NCBI RefSeq assembly: GCF_001640805.2 | Contig: NC_066838.1 | Coordinates: 1-64,000, forward strand | Direction: 5' to 3' | Length of the DNA: 64,000 nucleotides | DNA from: Lates calcarifer | Taxonomy: Eukaryota; Chordata; Actinopteri; Centropomidae | In this document: piece after piece, positions 42,816 to 56,274 of the stretch | Numbering within the stretch: the stretch's first letter is position 1 | Layout of the letters: each line of letters begins with the position of its first letter | Position numbers and translations under genes: made by a program | Notes under the pieces: generated by a model | Told to the model about the DNA's origin: nothing | Seen by the model: the letters and a program-made list of their open reading frames with translations, nothing else | The model's database searches: none

Positions 42816-44315
42816 ACACTGTTATTTTTCACACAACGTCAGAAAGTCTTCTCCTTTTGAGAATGAAGTCTGCGGAAGTTACATAATGGAAAAACATTCT
42901 ATTATTCATTAATTCACATTTGAGCAATGATACTGTATATCTGAGCTAAAAAGAAATTAGACTTGGACTTAGCTACAACTTCTAGTCATAAGCCTGAGTG
43001 TTATTTTACATTCTGATCATAAATTCTCAACTAATTTTAATTTGTTGACAAAAACATTCTATAGTTTAACGTGCAACACTGCTGAAGTGAGAATCCCTTA
43101 TAAGAAAACAACATGCTGTGTATGTCTTCATAACAGACACCTAAACTACTGCAGTGCTCTTGATACTGGCCCTCCATAGGCAGTAGTGCTCTTTCCAAGC
43201 CATCTAGGCTACCAGCTAAAAAAAACTACTTAGTCTGACTGAGCAACAAGCTTGTCTATCATGGCCCACTGAATGCAAACAGAGAGTTTTCTAGTCCAGT
43301 AGTTACATAATCGGGACATCACTGTCAAAGGCATTCTGGGTCTTCTGTTTAGTACATTGGCTCTTCATACTTTTAAACTCATGACCCCGATTCACTTCTG
43401 ATTCTTCAAATCCCAAAGTAACAAGTTAAAATTCAACATAGTTATATCTATTTCTTTACAAAACCAATCACCATAATGAACCATCAGTCTGAATCTCAAC
43501 CAAATTACTATTGGGCAACAAACACTTGAAAAATGTGTTGTGTTACAGCAAATGAGCAAGTGCAAGTGGTTTAATTAGCTTTAAAAACTTAAACCATAAT
43601 TTCTATGATGACATATAATTTATCCATTTGTTTCTCTCCCCATTGTCACCAGCATGCCTGACATTACAAGGAACCCAAATGGGCTTGAAACATTTTATCA
43701 CAGACACGGCCCACATGGCAAATACAACAAATCTTGACTTGCATACGGAGTTATCATTTGAGCAAAAGTTTAGTACTAGCTGGGGTTTGCTCCTTAACAA
43801 CACAGTACTTTATCTTAAGTTACACATGGGCTCAGCTCTTGTGTGCAACAAGTTTTTCATATTACTCAATATTGATATATATCACGATACAAATCAAATC
43901 ACTATTTCTGTCAAATTTAAATGTTCCTTTTTTACTCCTAAGTGAGATATATAAGGTCAATTTTAGGGTAGCCCCCTAAATGTCGACTATTTAACGCATC
44001 AGTCAGGAAGACCCTGATTCAACTCACAGAAAGTCAATGGACGAATTGTCAAAGTTCTTTCAGTTGCCTCACAGTTCACATATAGAGCACTGCAGTAGCA
44101 ACAGAGCAACAGTCTGTAAACTTTACAACCAGATCTTGTCTTAAAATGACCAAACCACAAAACTAACTGTGGAGTTAGATACTTGATGAAAACAGAGGGC
44201 AGAGCCACAGCGTGAGGCAGGCAGTGTGAATCACTCCAATTCTCTCCACTTTGGTGTCAGGTGAGAGCTGTATGCTAGTCATGAGAATGGACCCAGCTAA
44301 AGCGAAACACAAACA
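42816..44315. other. Non-coding stretch, nothing recognised
   Basis: AT-rich sequence with scattered short frames on both strands. None shows splice-bounded coding similarity to ORP1 ankyrin or PH exons. Confidence 0.45.
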
Positions 44316-44610
44316 CAGTACTGTGCCAAATGTTTACTTAAGATGGTCTTGGCACTGAAACAGCCTGAATCCACAGAAGAACTGAGACAACTTCTCAAAG
44401 ATGGTGGAACAAATCCACTCCATGAGGAGAACTGGAGCTGTTTTAAAGGCAAAGGGGGTAGTGGAAGGGGGTCATAGGAAATATTGATCAGATTTAGGTT
44501 TTTTCTGTTTATTGCACTTTGCATGAGGTTACAAGATAAATAAAAATCAATCGTGGAATTATTTTTGACTTCACCTTACCTTTGCTACCCAAAACTTTTG
44601 CACAGTACTG
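44316..44610. mobile_element. Tc1/mariner-type MITE, about 295 bp
   Basis: Left end CAGTACTGTGCCAAATGTTT. The right end, read on the other strand, is CAGTACTGTGCAAAAGTTTT. These resemble the ends of a widespread fish Tc1 family. No transposase is present. The expected TA flanks are not visible at either side. Confidence 0.7.
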
Positions 44611-46050
44611 CATATTTTATAGCAGCCCACCGTGGGACAGTTATAGACGCTGCTGCAACATTTTAAATTTGCAAAATACCCAGTTGGGCCAAAAGGGAGA
44701 GAAAGAAAGAAAGGAGACAAAGAGAGCAAATGGTAGGGTGAACTAGCTAACATTCAGGTCAGATTTGTATTTGTATTCTACTGGGACAAATACCAAACTT
44801 CATGCAGCAATACGCAGCGCTGACTTGACGTGATGCATGCTGGGTTTAAAACAATGCATGCTTGTTAGAAATTTTGTCTTATGCCGGCACTGTACAACGT
44901 CACCATGTCACATGTATTTAAAACCTCACTGGAGTAAGGTGCCTGCAGTTTTTTGCTCATTTTCAGCAGTTGCTTTTCTCCGGCTGCACCGACTTGGAGT
45001 CACCTCTGTGACGACAGCACTTTGTCCTGATTGGCTCAAACCTTCACTGACATCATGACGTGTAGTATGTTTTTATTCTAAGCACTTCAGATCAGTTATC
45101 TGCTGTGGTTATCTCTTCCAAAGTTGATTTCAGTCACTTGATCTCCTCTTCCTGACAGCTTGTGTTTTACATCTGTTCATCAACACTATAGTTATAATTT
45201 CCAGATAGAAGCTGTTCATCAGTTTAGTTTAGGAGTTTGTTATTGGAGAAGTAAAGCTCTTATAAATCATATTTTTGTCTGACACATTGAGGGGAACAGT
45301 CATATTTCTACATAACAGAACAGCTGTGCAGGTTTTCCTCAATGACATTGATATATTTGATGAATTGCTAAAAGTCCAACGCTGTCTCTCAGTCATGCTG
45401 CGGGAAGTGTGTCTGACTTGACTGCAGTCGTTTCTCAGCAGTCAACGGCAGTTCACGTTTGACCATCAAGTCAGGAGCAGTCAGCCGCAGTCTGTGCTAC
45501 ACCTGTGCTACTCCTGCACTCTGTGCTGTGTGTGTCAACCTAACCTGATGAGCTTCTTACTCTGTTCCAGCCACATTATTAGGTCGGTGCGGCACTGTTC
45601 TCATTATCATTGGCTTTTCAACATAGGAGGAATTACTCATGTTGGGGCTCAGCCCATTCAAAATGAAGGACAAGACCAACTGGCTACTGTTTTTCTGACA
45701 AAGGAGAGCCATTGAACTCAGTCTCCCAGCGTACCTCACCTTTTCACACCTAAGTGTGAAATCTCCAACTCCAGCTGCAACTAGTCACTGCATGACCAAA
45801 ATCTGCAATGTCACCTGGCCATACAAAAGAAGCACACTTCTCTTGACCTCAAGCTCTCTTACTCTCTCTCTCTCTCTCACTCAGAGAGAGAGAGTCTTCA
45901 GTCTCAGTATTCAGTCTTCTCAGAACTCCCAAAGAAAGCAGTCTTCTCTTCTCAGCCAACTCCTCACTCAAGGAGTTGAGCTCAGCTTTTCTCAGTTCAG
46001 TTATCTGACCTCCATAAGGCCTTCCTGAAGCACAGGCCTGCACTGGACTG
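44611..46050. other. Non-coding stretch with a CT/GA hairpin
   Basis: No exon or transposon recognised. CTCTCTCTCTCTCTC followed by ACTCAGAGAGAGAGAG at 45,861-45,893 forms a simple-repeat hairpin. Confidence 0.45.
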
Positions 46051-46051
46051 A

Positions 46052-46409
46052 ACTTTGGTAGCGACACGAGAGCCTACCAAAGTATTTAAGATCAAGCACC
46101 AGCAGGTATGACACAAGGTCTGCCAGCTGGGTTCACCAACAAAAGGAACCATAGCACAGAGTTAGCATCAACCAGCTAACTCTGCAAGGAGAACAAAGGA
46201 ACTGATCTCTTCAACGACACTGAAACTACATAGCCCTGACAACTGCTATTTACTGGAACTTAATAACAACAACAGGACTTTATGAGCAGAACACCAAAGC
46301 CATCTTCTTTTTTTTCCCTTGGACTTGGTAATGTAATTGGGCGTAGTTTACATTACCTTGCATCTTGCAGCTTGGCTAAGCGTTTAATTTAATCAGATTA
46401 AATTAAACG
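46052..46409. repeat. Cluster of three perfect inverted repeats
   Basis: (1) ACTTTGGTAG / CTACCAAAGT at 46,052-46,083, 10-bp stem, 12-base loop. (2) GGTAATGTAA / TTACATTACC at 46,327-46,357, 10-bp stem, 11-base loop. (3) CGTTTAATTTAATC / GATTAAATTAAACG at 46,381-46,409, 14-bp stem around one base. The surrounding sequence is unclassified and could be part of an LTR-type element. Confidence 0.85.
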
Positions 46410-49400
46410 TATCATTTGAGTGCTGTTGTTCTGTGTGTTTATAGTCAGATAAGTGGTTATTACCATGTTCACGCATGTAGGTACATTTCACTGACTTGCA
46501 TGCAACTTGCTAACCTCCCCCTTTATCAGACACCTTCTGACTTTGCCTCAGATAAAGGAATGCTTCATTGTTAACCTCCCCCACATGACATGCGGTCGGT
46601 CCTGGAGACCATCTTTGATTCCGCTATCTTTGTTAGTTTCTTTATTTTAAGCCATGTGGCTTAAGACCAAGGAACTAAAGTATCTTAAGTCAGCCATCTT
46701 GGCATTGTTTCACACACGTACATAGTGTTGGTAGATTAGGTTAGAGTTTGTGTTTTGTCATTTCATTTGGTATTTGTTCAAATACTTTTGAACACTGAAT
46801 ATTTTGCTGGTCTTTTTTAATGGTGTACAAAAGTGAGTATTGCCAACCTCTCACTGCAGAACTCCAAATCCTTCAACTTCTACTAAGTATTGATATGGTA
46901 ATTTGATTGTAGCTTAATTACTACAATTCATTATTAATTAAGGTTCCAAATTGATAATTAGTATATTTTATGAGACTAATTTAACTATTTGGCTATCTGG
47001 TGCCCCGAGGTGGATTTAATGTAAATAAATAAATCCTATCAATTTATGCAATAATTAGTTACTTATTATTTCTATTTTTAATTTTAACATTTTTAGTAAT
47101 TTTTGATAGCCAATAACTCCTACTTGTATCCAACATTTCTATTGATGTTGTTATTGACCATGTCTTAAATGTCTATCAAAGAAAGTTGTCAATGTTTGGC
47201 ATTTTAAAAAATGATTCAAATGAAGTCAATTCTCAGGGTTTTAAACTTATTTTCAGACTATTATATCCAGCTGTAGAACACAATATTTTATTTTGGAAAT
47301 TTGCTTTCTTTATAGCTGATGCATTGAGCAGTCAGTTTAGCCTATATAGATCTTTTTCTGTCTAATTACACTTTTAATTACCACCTCAATGCAAAATTAG
47401 AGATTAATTTTCAATAGTCTCTCTTCATCATAGCTTCTGCTGTTTTTATTCTAGGCAGTAAAATGCTTTACATAGTTACATTTTTGCATATTTTTGCAAA
47501 TCTAAGATAGCAACAGATGTCAGGTAAAAAGTGTTACTGACCATCTTTAGAGTCTATATTCCTTCTTCAACAGTTTTATTGTCTTCTGGCACCTTATGTT
47601 TTTCTACCACTAGTCAAAACCAATCATCAGAAGATTCTCTCTGTATTCACAAAGTGACTAGAAAAGTGCTATATAAGTGCAGTCCATTTACCATTTTCCA
47701 AGGAAAAGCAACGTGGACTAACTGCTCATTAAACAACATTGTTGATCATCATCTGCTCGTCTACTGAAAATGGTTTTAGTCCTTAACAAAAGGCTGCTGC
47801 TTTGTGAGCAACACACAGTAATAGAGCAGTGCAGTCCTGGGAAAATACTGAGTGATAATAAACTATTTTCTATGGTGATAAGCGGTACATATCTTTACAT
47901 ACCTGTAGGGTGATTAAATCCAAAAAGACACAACTAATTTTATACAGCTACTCATTTCTGAAAGTGAATTGCTGAATCTGAGGGGAAGCAATGCTCACTC
48001 TTCCTTCCTCTCCCTCTGCCTACACAGTAGGGTTTTTACCTTTACAAGAGATACAGTAGGTAACGCCTTTAGCACACAAATGAACTTTGTCCTCAGCTTC
48101 CATGACTGATAAGGTGCACAGAATGGATGACGAGCTGGTATTAAATTGTTCCAACACCTAATTCAATATTCAGCTTTAAATTTTTTTGTGTTTCTTTTCA
48201 GTCTTTTTCAGTGCTTTGTAGACAAATAAAATATAGATAAAAACCCTGCATGTCTATGTCACAAGCTCTTATACTAATTTAAAAAGGGATTTTACTGCTT
48301 ATTGACAAAGGATATCCAGCCACAGGACAAAGCAGTGCATTTGTAAATCCAGACTGGAGGAAATGACAATTCAATTTTTCAAGTAAAAAATAAAAATCTA
48401 GTCTGAGGATACAAAGACATCTTTCCCAAACTACTGCCTGCTTCTAAAGGGTTAGTTGGTAGCTTGTGTTTCAAAACATGACCTAGCCTAACAACTAGGA
48501 CTGAACAATTTATCGAAATTGAAGCGCAATCGCGATTTGAACATTTTATGATATTTGTATGAATAAATACTCTTTAAGGTACAGAGTAAGCTTAAAGTTA
48601 CTTAAGCTATGTAAACAGCTTGCTAGCTTAGGTTAGCTAGCTAACGTTAAGTACACAGCAGAGAGAAGAATGAAAGTAATGTGCTGCAATGGTATTTGGT
48701 TTTTCTAGCGACTACGAATGTTTTCAAGAATGACTTAATAGACTTTGCTATTCCAAATGACGAGTTTATTGAGATACTTTAAGGAGGCAAAAGAGAGAGA
48801 GACGAGGGCCTGGCATTAGCGATCAGATTTTCAGAGGAACACAGAGACAAAGGAAGCAGGAATAAGAATGAGGGCTTGTAATTTGTTATGATTTGTATTT
48901 AATATGTTAAGTCAATGTCTACACTTGTATTCAATTAGCTAATTAAATATCTATATCTCTTCCTCATAGACCGTACAGTGTGTGAATGGAACTTTGTGTC
49001 CTTTATTGGGTCAGTGTATGTCTAACATTGTGAAATTGTGAGTAATTACCTAGGCAGAAGTCCCGGGGTGGCATAGTCAGGCTATATCCTTAAATATTAG
49101 ACCTAAAGTCCTGCTCCCAACAAGTGTTAGCCTGCATACTTTTTTAAAACACGATGGTGAATTGATTTAGTGTGCATTATGTGTGATTAAGCCCATGGCA
49201 TCAAAAACTCACTCCAGCCAGGTACCCAAAGTCGGTAACCCTGCAATAATAGGGTTGGAGGATTCAGGGATTCAGGATTCAGGGCCTTAGAGAACTGAGA
49301 GACTGTACCCAAAACACAAAACATGGGAACGGGATGGGAAAGGAGTGATTCTTCTGGAATTGGGACGGGACATGATTTTTTTTTCTAATTGGAGTGGGAA

Positions 49401-49839
49401 TTGGGAGGGGGCGGGATTATGTTTGATGGGACGGGAGTGAAAATCCCACAAGAATACAGTACGGAAATATGGCAGTACAAGTCACGCAGTACAGCGCCCA
49501 ACCAGAGGACATCACAGTTACCACATTCAACCGATTCTGCTCCACTGCTTTTCTGGTTGGAGTCTTCTGCACATAATTCATTTAACACACTATATGCTAC
49601 TTGACTACAACCTGTTATCAGAGCTAACAATCTTAATCTTAATCCTTACATTTTTTCCTTTGCCGTTCTTGGGAGGGCAGGGCTCCCATTGACGGGGCAG
49701 GCCGCCCTGCCAAGGCAATGGTAGCAGGGCTCAACAGTGCGAGTATTTCACTCACATTTGCCACTAAACTTTGATGTGTGCAAAATATATAATACATATA
49801 AATACAAAGGAGTCAAGGGAAGCGCTGGGGAGGTGGTGT
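46410..49839. other. Mostly unrecognised AT-rich DNA with small repeat pieces
   Basis: Contains a SINE tail at about 47,656-47,697 (GTGCTATATAAGTGCAGTCC then ATTTACCATTTT). A hAT-like fragment lies at about 48,500-48,550 (GGACTGAACAATTTATCG). No host exon found. Confidence 0.5.
47656..47697 (+). mobile_element. SINE 3' tail fragment
   Basis: ACTAGAAAAGTGCTATATAA followed by GTGCAGTCCATTTACCATTT matches the tails of the SINEs ending near 22,222 and 62,235. The tRNA-like head is absent. Confidence 0.7.
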
Positions 49840-50810
49840 GTGCATAATGGCTAACAAGTGGTGGTGTGTGGATGCACAAACAGTTTCGTCGGGGTGCTGT
49901 CCTGATCTTGAACACCTCATGATCAAATGCAGACCTTTTTATCTGCCCAGAGAGTTTACAGCTGTGTTCTGTACTGCTGTTTATATCTCTCCTCCATGCC
50001 AACACCACGCAGGCGCTGGACGAACTGTACGATGCTATCGCCCCGCAGGAAGCGTTACACCTGGAGGCTGCTTTCATCGTGGCTGGTGACTTCCAACAAA
50101 GCCAACTTGAAGAAAGCTCTGCCAAAGTATCACCAGCACATAGACTTTACAACACGTAGCCATAACACCCAGGACCATGTTTACACCCCATTCGCATGGC
50201 CCTACAAAGCCCACCCCCCAACCATTCTTCGGGAAATCAGATCACTCCTCAGTCCTGCTGCTACCAGCCTATAGGCAGAGGCTGAAGCGCGAGCAGCCAG
50301 TGATACCTTCAGTGTCACTGCTTCCGCAATGGTGACTAGGAAGTTTTCTGAACTGCCACCGACAATAACGTGAACGACTACACTGAGTACGAAGGACTGG
50401 ACTGGACAACATCCCAGGTCGTGCTCTCAAGGCTTGCGCACACGAACTGGCAGATGTCTTCGCAGACTTCCTCATTTCAATTCAGTTCTTTGTTGTCATC
50501 GTCAATAACAAGAAGATTCTGTTCAGCATCTCGAAAGTGACATAGCAAAATTTAATTTAAAAACTGCAAAAAGTGCATTCTATCACAGTAAGACAGTTTG
50601 AAAGAGCCGCTGCATCTATGCGCACTGCCATCTTAAATCTTCCACCTTTCCCTGCTCATGTCTGTAGTCCCCACATGCTTCAGAGGACCACCATCATCCC
50701 TGTGCCAAAGAAACCTAATGTGAGCTGCTTTAATGACTATCGTCACACTCACCGCCATCGTCATGAAGTGCTTTGAGCGTATAGTTAAAGCTCACATGCC
50801 TGCTACATGT
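49840..50810 (+). mobile_element. Rex1/Babar-like LINE, endonuclease and start of RT
   Basis: Endonuclease-like blocks occur in shifting frames around 49,960-50,280, including ELYDAIAPQEALHLEAAFIV and a GDF motif, then LKKALPKYHQHIDF and AYKAHPPTI. The pre-RT block GRALKACAHELADVF lies near 50,405-50,460. The RT start TTIIPVPKKPNVSCFNDYR lies at about 50,690-50,745. An AT-rich segment around 50,485-50,620 that does not fit the LINE separates these two blocks. Frameshifts make the element inactive. Confidence 0.8.
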
Positions 50811-52009
50811 AGTAGGTCCATTTAACAGACACCTCTCTAATTTTTTGTTAAATAACTGAACTACTTTAACAGTGATTTGACATATGTCAGTGTCTTTGCC
50901 TTAAAGCAGTTACACTATGTCGCCAGTAGATGGTGTTGTGGTGCAGCAGTGGGTCTATTGGGGAGGCAGCTCTGCAATAAACCAGCGCCAGCAGGAGAAA
51001 GACTAACTTTTGTCCTCTTCCATTGATCCACGGGTAATGCAAAATTTACTTATTTGGTCAAGTATTGCATGTACGTGTAAGATAAAATGTTGTGAAGCGT
51101 GTAAGATGATTTTGAAACGTGTTTAAGATGTGTTTAAGACATGCATACGGGTTAATGAGCTTGGTGAGTCCCGGTAATTTTGCCAGTTTCTGCTTACACT
51201 AATTAGTAACTCTAAAGTTTCTGTAAGTGTATTTTGTACACTTGTACAATTGTATCAGCTTTCAGTATTTGGCAGAACTAACGTGTTGAGAAGGTTTCTA
51301 AGAGTTTTAGTTTGCCAGTAGTCTATGAACGGCTTGGTAAAAGGCACTATTCAGCCTCCATTTCTCCTCACATATACCTCACGCCATTTTGTGACCGCTG
51401 TTCAAGTGTATGTGTATATGTTCATGCATGTCTGTGAACAGGCGTGATAGGCAGAAAATGAGTTCATCTAACCTTATGTTGTACATTGGGTGCATTATTT
51501 TGGATCTTGTGCTAAATTGTGCATAGAAATTCTTTATTTATGCGCATTTATTTACATTTTATCTTTTGTTTTATGTACATTTGCTTGCATTTTGTGGGAG
51601 CAGCGCATACACTTGTGCATCGCTACTTGTTTCTGTGCATTTCAAGTGGGCAACATGTACATTTATGCATATGCATTTGTTTTATTTACATTTATTTCAG
51701 TGAGAGAAGAATGTCTAATGTCATTCATTGTCAGTAAGATGAACCGATGAAACTTGGTCAAAAATGTGTCATGTTTTGAATATGGACTTTAACTGAAGAG
51801 TCTAACGTATTCCTTAACTGGAAGTGCAATGTTTCATAGAGTGTGATGTGTTACAGGCAGCTCAGCAATAAACCAGCCCCAGCAGGAGAAAGACTAACTT
51901 TTGTCCTCTTCCATTGATCCACAGCTGTTTATTTTCCACAGGTTACACAGTGTTACCTAGCCTGTGTAACCCTTGCTACTGGTTCAGACTTCCCCTAGGT
52001 TTGGCACCG
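50811..52009. mobile_element. Unclassified insertion within the LINE, containing 67-bp direct repeats
   Basis: LINE RT coding stops near 50,810 and resumes near 52,010, where [17 protein letters not shown] can be read. Inside, a 67-bp sequence starting GGCAGCTCTGCAATAAACCA occurs at 50,965-51,031 and again at 51,856-51,922 with two mismatches. Each copy contains AATAAA. The 824 bp between the copies is T-rich and has no recognised domain; an 86-codon frame there looks like low-complexity AT-rich sequence. Confidence 0.65.
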
Positions 52010-53395
52010 GTAACATACACTTGACCCATTCCAGTTTTCCTACAGGCCAAACAGATCCACAGACGATGCAACAGCACTTGCTCTGCACTCCACCCTCTCC
52101 CACCTGGATCAGAAGAACACATACATGCGGATGTTTATCGACTACAGCTCTGCTTTCAACACCATAATTCCATCCAGGCTTGTCATAAAGCTCCGGGATC
52201 TGCGCATCAGTGCCTCCTTGTCCAACTGGATTCTGGACTTCCTGTCGGGCAGACCACAGGTGGTTCGGATCGGCAGTGTCACCTCAACCACTCTGATGCT
52301 CAGCACCGGTGCCCCCAGGGATGTGAGCTCAGCCCCTTGCTGTACTCCCTGTTTACCCACGACTGTACAGCCACATACAGCTCCAACACCATCATCAAAT
52401 TTGCAGTCGACACCACCATCATCGGCTGCATATCAGATGGAGACGAGTCTGCCTACAGAGCAGAGGTGAGAGCCCGGGACAACAACCTGCTGCTCAATGT
52501 CAGCAAGACCCAAGGAGCTCATCATGGACTACAGGAGACTGCAGGGTGCAGGGCACACCTCATTCACATTGAAGGAGTAGAGGGCGAGAGTCAGCTGCTT
52601 CAGATTCCTGGGGGTCAACATCAGCAAGGATGTGAGCTGGTCACATCATGTAGATGTGATCACGAAAGCTGCGAGACAGTGGCTCTTTTTTCTACGGCGG
52701 CTGAGGAGGTTCGGCATGGACTCTAGAATACTCACCAGCTTCTACCGATGCACCATTGAGAGTATTCTGTCTGGCTGTATCACGACTTGGTACAGCAGTT
52801 GTAACGCTCTGGAATGCAAAGTTCTACAGAGGGTGGTCCGATCTGCACAACATGTGACCAGGTCTGAACTGCCAGCCATTCAGGACCTACAGTCAGCGCT
52901 GTAGGAGGAAGGCCTAGCGCATCCTCTCTGACCCCAGCCATTTACTCTTGCTCACACTCACGCTCTTGCCATCTGGCAGGCGGTACAGGAGTATCCAGAC
53001 CCACACCAGCAGATTCAGGGACAGTTTCTACCCGCAAGCCAACAGGCTAATGAACTGCTGAACTCACCACTCTTGTACTTCTATACACGTACATGGATAT
53101 GTATATCCAACCCTCCTGCACTTTATTCTCAACATTCTTGATAATTATGTATTTATTATATATATTCTCTATCTCTTCGCTTTTATTTAAATTTTTAATT
53201 CTATATTCAAATTTTACTTTAAGATTTTATCTAGTGTTATTTTGTGTGCAATACAGTTTTTTTCTTGTGTGCAATATTTGTTCGTTTAATGTGCAATTTT
53301 TGAGGGGGCTCTGAGTCCAAGAATTTCATTACTGGTAATGATATTTCATTGTGACCTGTACATGACAATAGAACAATAAACTAAACATAAAATAA
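52010..53395 (+). mobile_element. Rex1/Babar-like LINE, RT and 3' end
   Basis: Continues the [44 protein letters not shown], a frameshift, then [20 protein letters not shown]. In this block the expected catalytic YADD/FADD is changed to FAVD. The C-terminal block LFFLRRLRRFGMDSRILTSF follows (about 52,680-52,740). The 3' end is AATTTCATTACTGGTAATG...ACAATAGAACAATAAAC at about 53,325-53,385. Confidence 0.85.
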
Positions 53396-53744
53396 AAAGA
53401 ACACAGATGTCTAACTAAACAAACCATGCACAACCTTTCTAACACATTTCTTAATTTTCTACAGTAATTTACAGCCCAGGACACCAACCCGCAAAGCATG
53501 CTGGGAAACTATGCGCCTTCTAGTCCACCCCAGCACGCAATGATATACCCGTTATATCATAAGTATAAATAATTGCATAATTATTAAATAAATACAATTA
53601 AAAACTTAGTGTACTTTTTGTATTTAATTGAATTAAATCATTTTCATATCCCTTTATTAAGGAAAACACATTATTTAATACATTGCATTGTGCCCCTGAA
53701 GTTCTTTATGCGCTCCTAAAATTTTCAACGTAGGAGCACATGTG

Positions 53745-54175
53745 CTCCCTGGGAAAAAAGTAAGCGTCAATTCTCTGTTGTGCCTAATTCTCCTAATTCT
53801 CAGGAAGAACAACCTGGCAAAGAAAAAGTTGGTGTCCTTCTGTCACCACTCCATAGAAGCTGTCCTGAGCCATGGCATTTTGCTGTGGTTTGCAGGCTGC
53901 TCTGCAACAGGAAAGAAAGAACTCCAGAGGGTCATCGGTACTGCTCAAAAATTATTGTATGCCCTCTTCTCTCCCTTGAGGACATTTACACACTGCCTCA
54001 GGAGAGTCCACAGCATCCTCAGGGACTCATCCCATCCAGGACACGAACTGTTATCCTCGGGGAGGCATTTCAGGACCATTGGGTCAAATACCATCAAGTT
54101 GAAAAACAGTTTCTACCCTAGGGCCATTGTGGGCTGGAGCCAGCGATACCTGCTAGTACAGGTTTATAGATAGGG
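53745..54175 (+). mobile_element. LINE 3' fragment (RT C-terminal region)
   Basis: A 143-codon frame holds LVSFCHHSIEAVLSHGILLW, KKELQRVIGTAQKL and LKNSFYPRAIVGW. These are typical of the region after the RT core in Rex1/Babar LINEs. It is a second copy, separate from the one ending at 53,395. Confidence 0.75.
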
Positions 54176-54299
54176 AGCCTGCACAGCATCTCATATTCAG
54201 TGTGCTCTTCCTTACAATGACAGTCCTGCCTAAGTGCATTTAAAACACATACACGTAATAAACATTGTGAGTGGTTTAGCTGGGAAAATCTGGTTCAGC

Positions 54300-56270
54300 T
54301 GGATTTTTGCTTCTGTGTTGTGCTGTCCTGGTTGTCCTGCAACTGCGTGACATCACCCACTCTGGCTTTCAGCCCTTCAACTTTTTCTCAAATTTTTGTG
54401 CTTCAACTCTTCTCCTGCCCACACCTTTCACTCATTTATACCTCAAATTGTAGATAATTTTGTGCCCTGTCACACAGTGTGACTCTCTAAACCATACGAT
54501 TTACGGTTTTTGAGGTAGCAGCCTCTAATCACCAAGAGGAGCCCTCAACTGCCCCATTCATCTCCATATAGCTCTCTAAAGACATGACCCAAACCAGGCC
54601 AGTTTTTAAACTGCCATACTGTAGTCATTTTTCACTTTATCTACACAAATAAGTAAAGTCTCCTGGTGCTGGTAGTCACCAGATTTTATCAATAGGACTT
54701 ACGGTTTTTGAATTATTAGGAGGAGTTCAAGAGGTGCGCAGAGCAAAATCTGACACAGTAGAGGCTGAGACCTTGATATTGCTATGGCAACCTGTGAGTG
54801 CAGTTGGACTCAAACAGGTGACTGTGATCAGCTGATCTCTGATGTCTGTGCTGTTTATCAAACTCTTGACTTACTTTTCTGTCAAAATCCTGCTACAAAC
54901 TGTTTCCACAGCACATAGAAGACATGGATTCACACACAGTTCAAGAGTTTTCACTTCAAATAGGTTTTAGAGCAGTTTTAATCAGGAGTAACTTGGCAGT
55001 TAATTTCAGTTAGTGATAGAAAACACACCCAGAAACACTTCATACCTCTTTCTCTCTATTTTAACTGTTTGAGTCAAACCCTCAGCAGCTGATTTTACCT
55101 TTCAACTGTTTCTACCTCTTTTACATTTTAACTTCCAACTTTTGATTCTGCATTCAGCTGTTTTTCCTTTCTGCTTCCACACCTGCTTGAGTTGTAACTA
55201 CTCCTGCATCCTCTCTGCTACAGAAACCATTCAACTATCAAAAGATTTAAACCTTTTTACATTTATGCTTATTCAACTTTCTTCAACTGTTTATGCTTTT
55301 TAAAATGTTCAACTTTGTCTGCACTTTTGCTATTCAAACAAATGATTAAGCTATTGGTTTTAACTTTCACCTTCTGCATCTGACCTTTCTCTCTGCTGAT
55401 TTCAGCCATTTTAAACTTCAACAATTACTTCTGCCTTTAAAAATTTAACTTTTTCTTCTGCATTTCAACCATAATTTCAGCCATTTTAAGCATTGCTTCA
55501 GCGATCCATTCAGCTCTCAGCATTCACACGCATTTTCCACAGGAAATGCATTTTCTAGTTCATGTTATTATTAATAATACTATTTTTAAAAAATCTATAA
55601 CCGTCTGCTGCTGGACAATTGGCCACGGGCGTGCTATAGCAGCTCTCCAGTGTCCCCTAATTACTTTCAGCACTTTTCAGGTGGCAGTCATGCTCAGATG
55701 CTTTCAAAACTTGCCATTTATGTCATAAGTCACAGAAAATTTTTGATGTAGGTCTTGGGCTCAAGGGCACCCCCTACAAATTTTCAATGAAGCAGCCCCT
55801 GCATACCGTTTTACGCAGGTGTACAAAATTTAGCAAGCACATGTAACACCCCAAGACGTACCAAAAAGCCTCTTGGAGCCATACCCTAAATCCAACAGGA
55901 AGTCGGCCATTTTGAATTTAGTATGCAATTTTGGCACCAAATTTAGCCATTTACAGACGTTGTACTTTAACATACTCCTCCTAGAAATTTGATCCGATTG
56001 ACTTCAAACTTGGCATGTGACTTCTAAAGACCTTTGTGGTGTTAAATTGTGAAGCTTTTTGGGGTTTCATTGAACGGTGTGCCCGTGAGGGAGTGGCGCC
56101 CAACATTCAGCCATACTCATAGCACCACCTATTGGCAACAGGAAATTACATGTATTATACAACTAAGTTGAGGAATACATCAAGATCCATTTCACATGAG
56201 GTCAGAAATCACAAATCAAAGTTACAAGGAGCTAAGAGCATGCTTGTCAAGTCTGAGGACAAGAGGAAAG
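54300..56270 (+). repeat. High-copy unclassified teleost repeat, body
   Basis: Recognised by remembered phrases such as GTGCCCTGTCACACAGTGTG (54,461), GAGGTGCGCAGAGCAAAATC (54,732), AACAGGAAGTCGGCCATTTT (55,895) and CTCCTCCTAGAAATTTGATC (55,975). The part at 54,990-55,540 is a pyrimidine-rich quasi-repeat of TTCAACT, TTCTGC and TTTTA blocks. It has no conserved protein. A matching 3' end of the family lies at 58,560-58,680. Confidence 0.55.
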
Positions 56271-56274
56271 AGCA

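Noticed and set aside
49385..49630. Minus-strand 81-codon frame with hydrophobic start as a secreted peptide
   Set aside because: No supporting promoter, splice or homology. It lies in unclassified AT/GC-mixed DNA just before a LINE.
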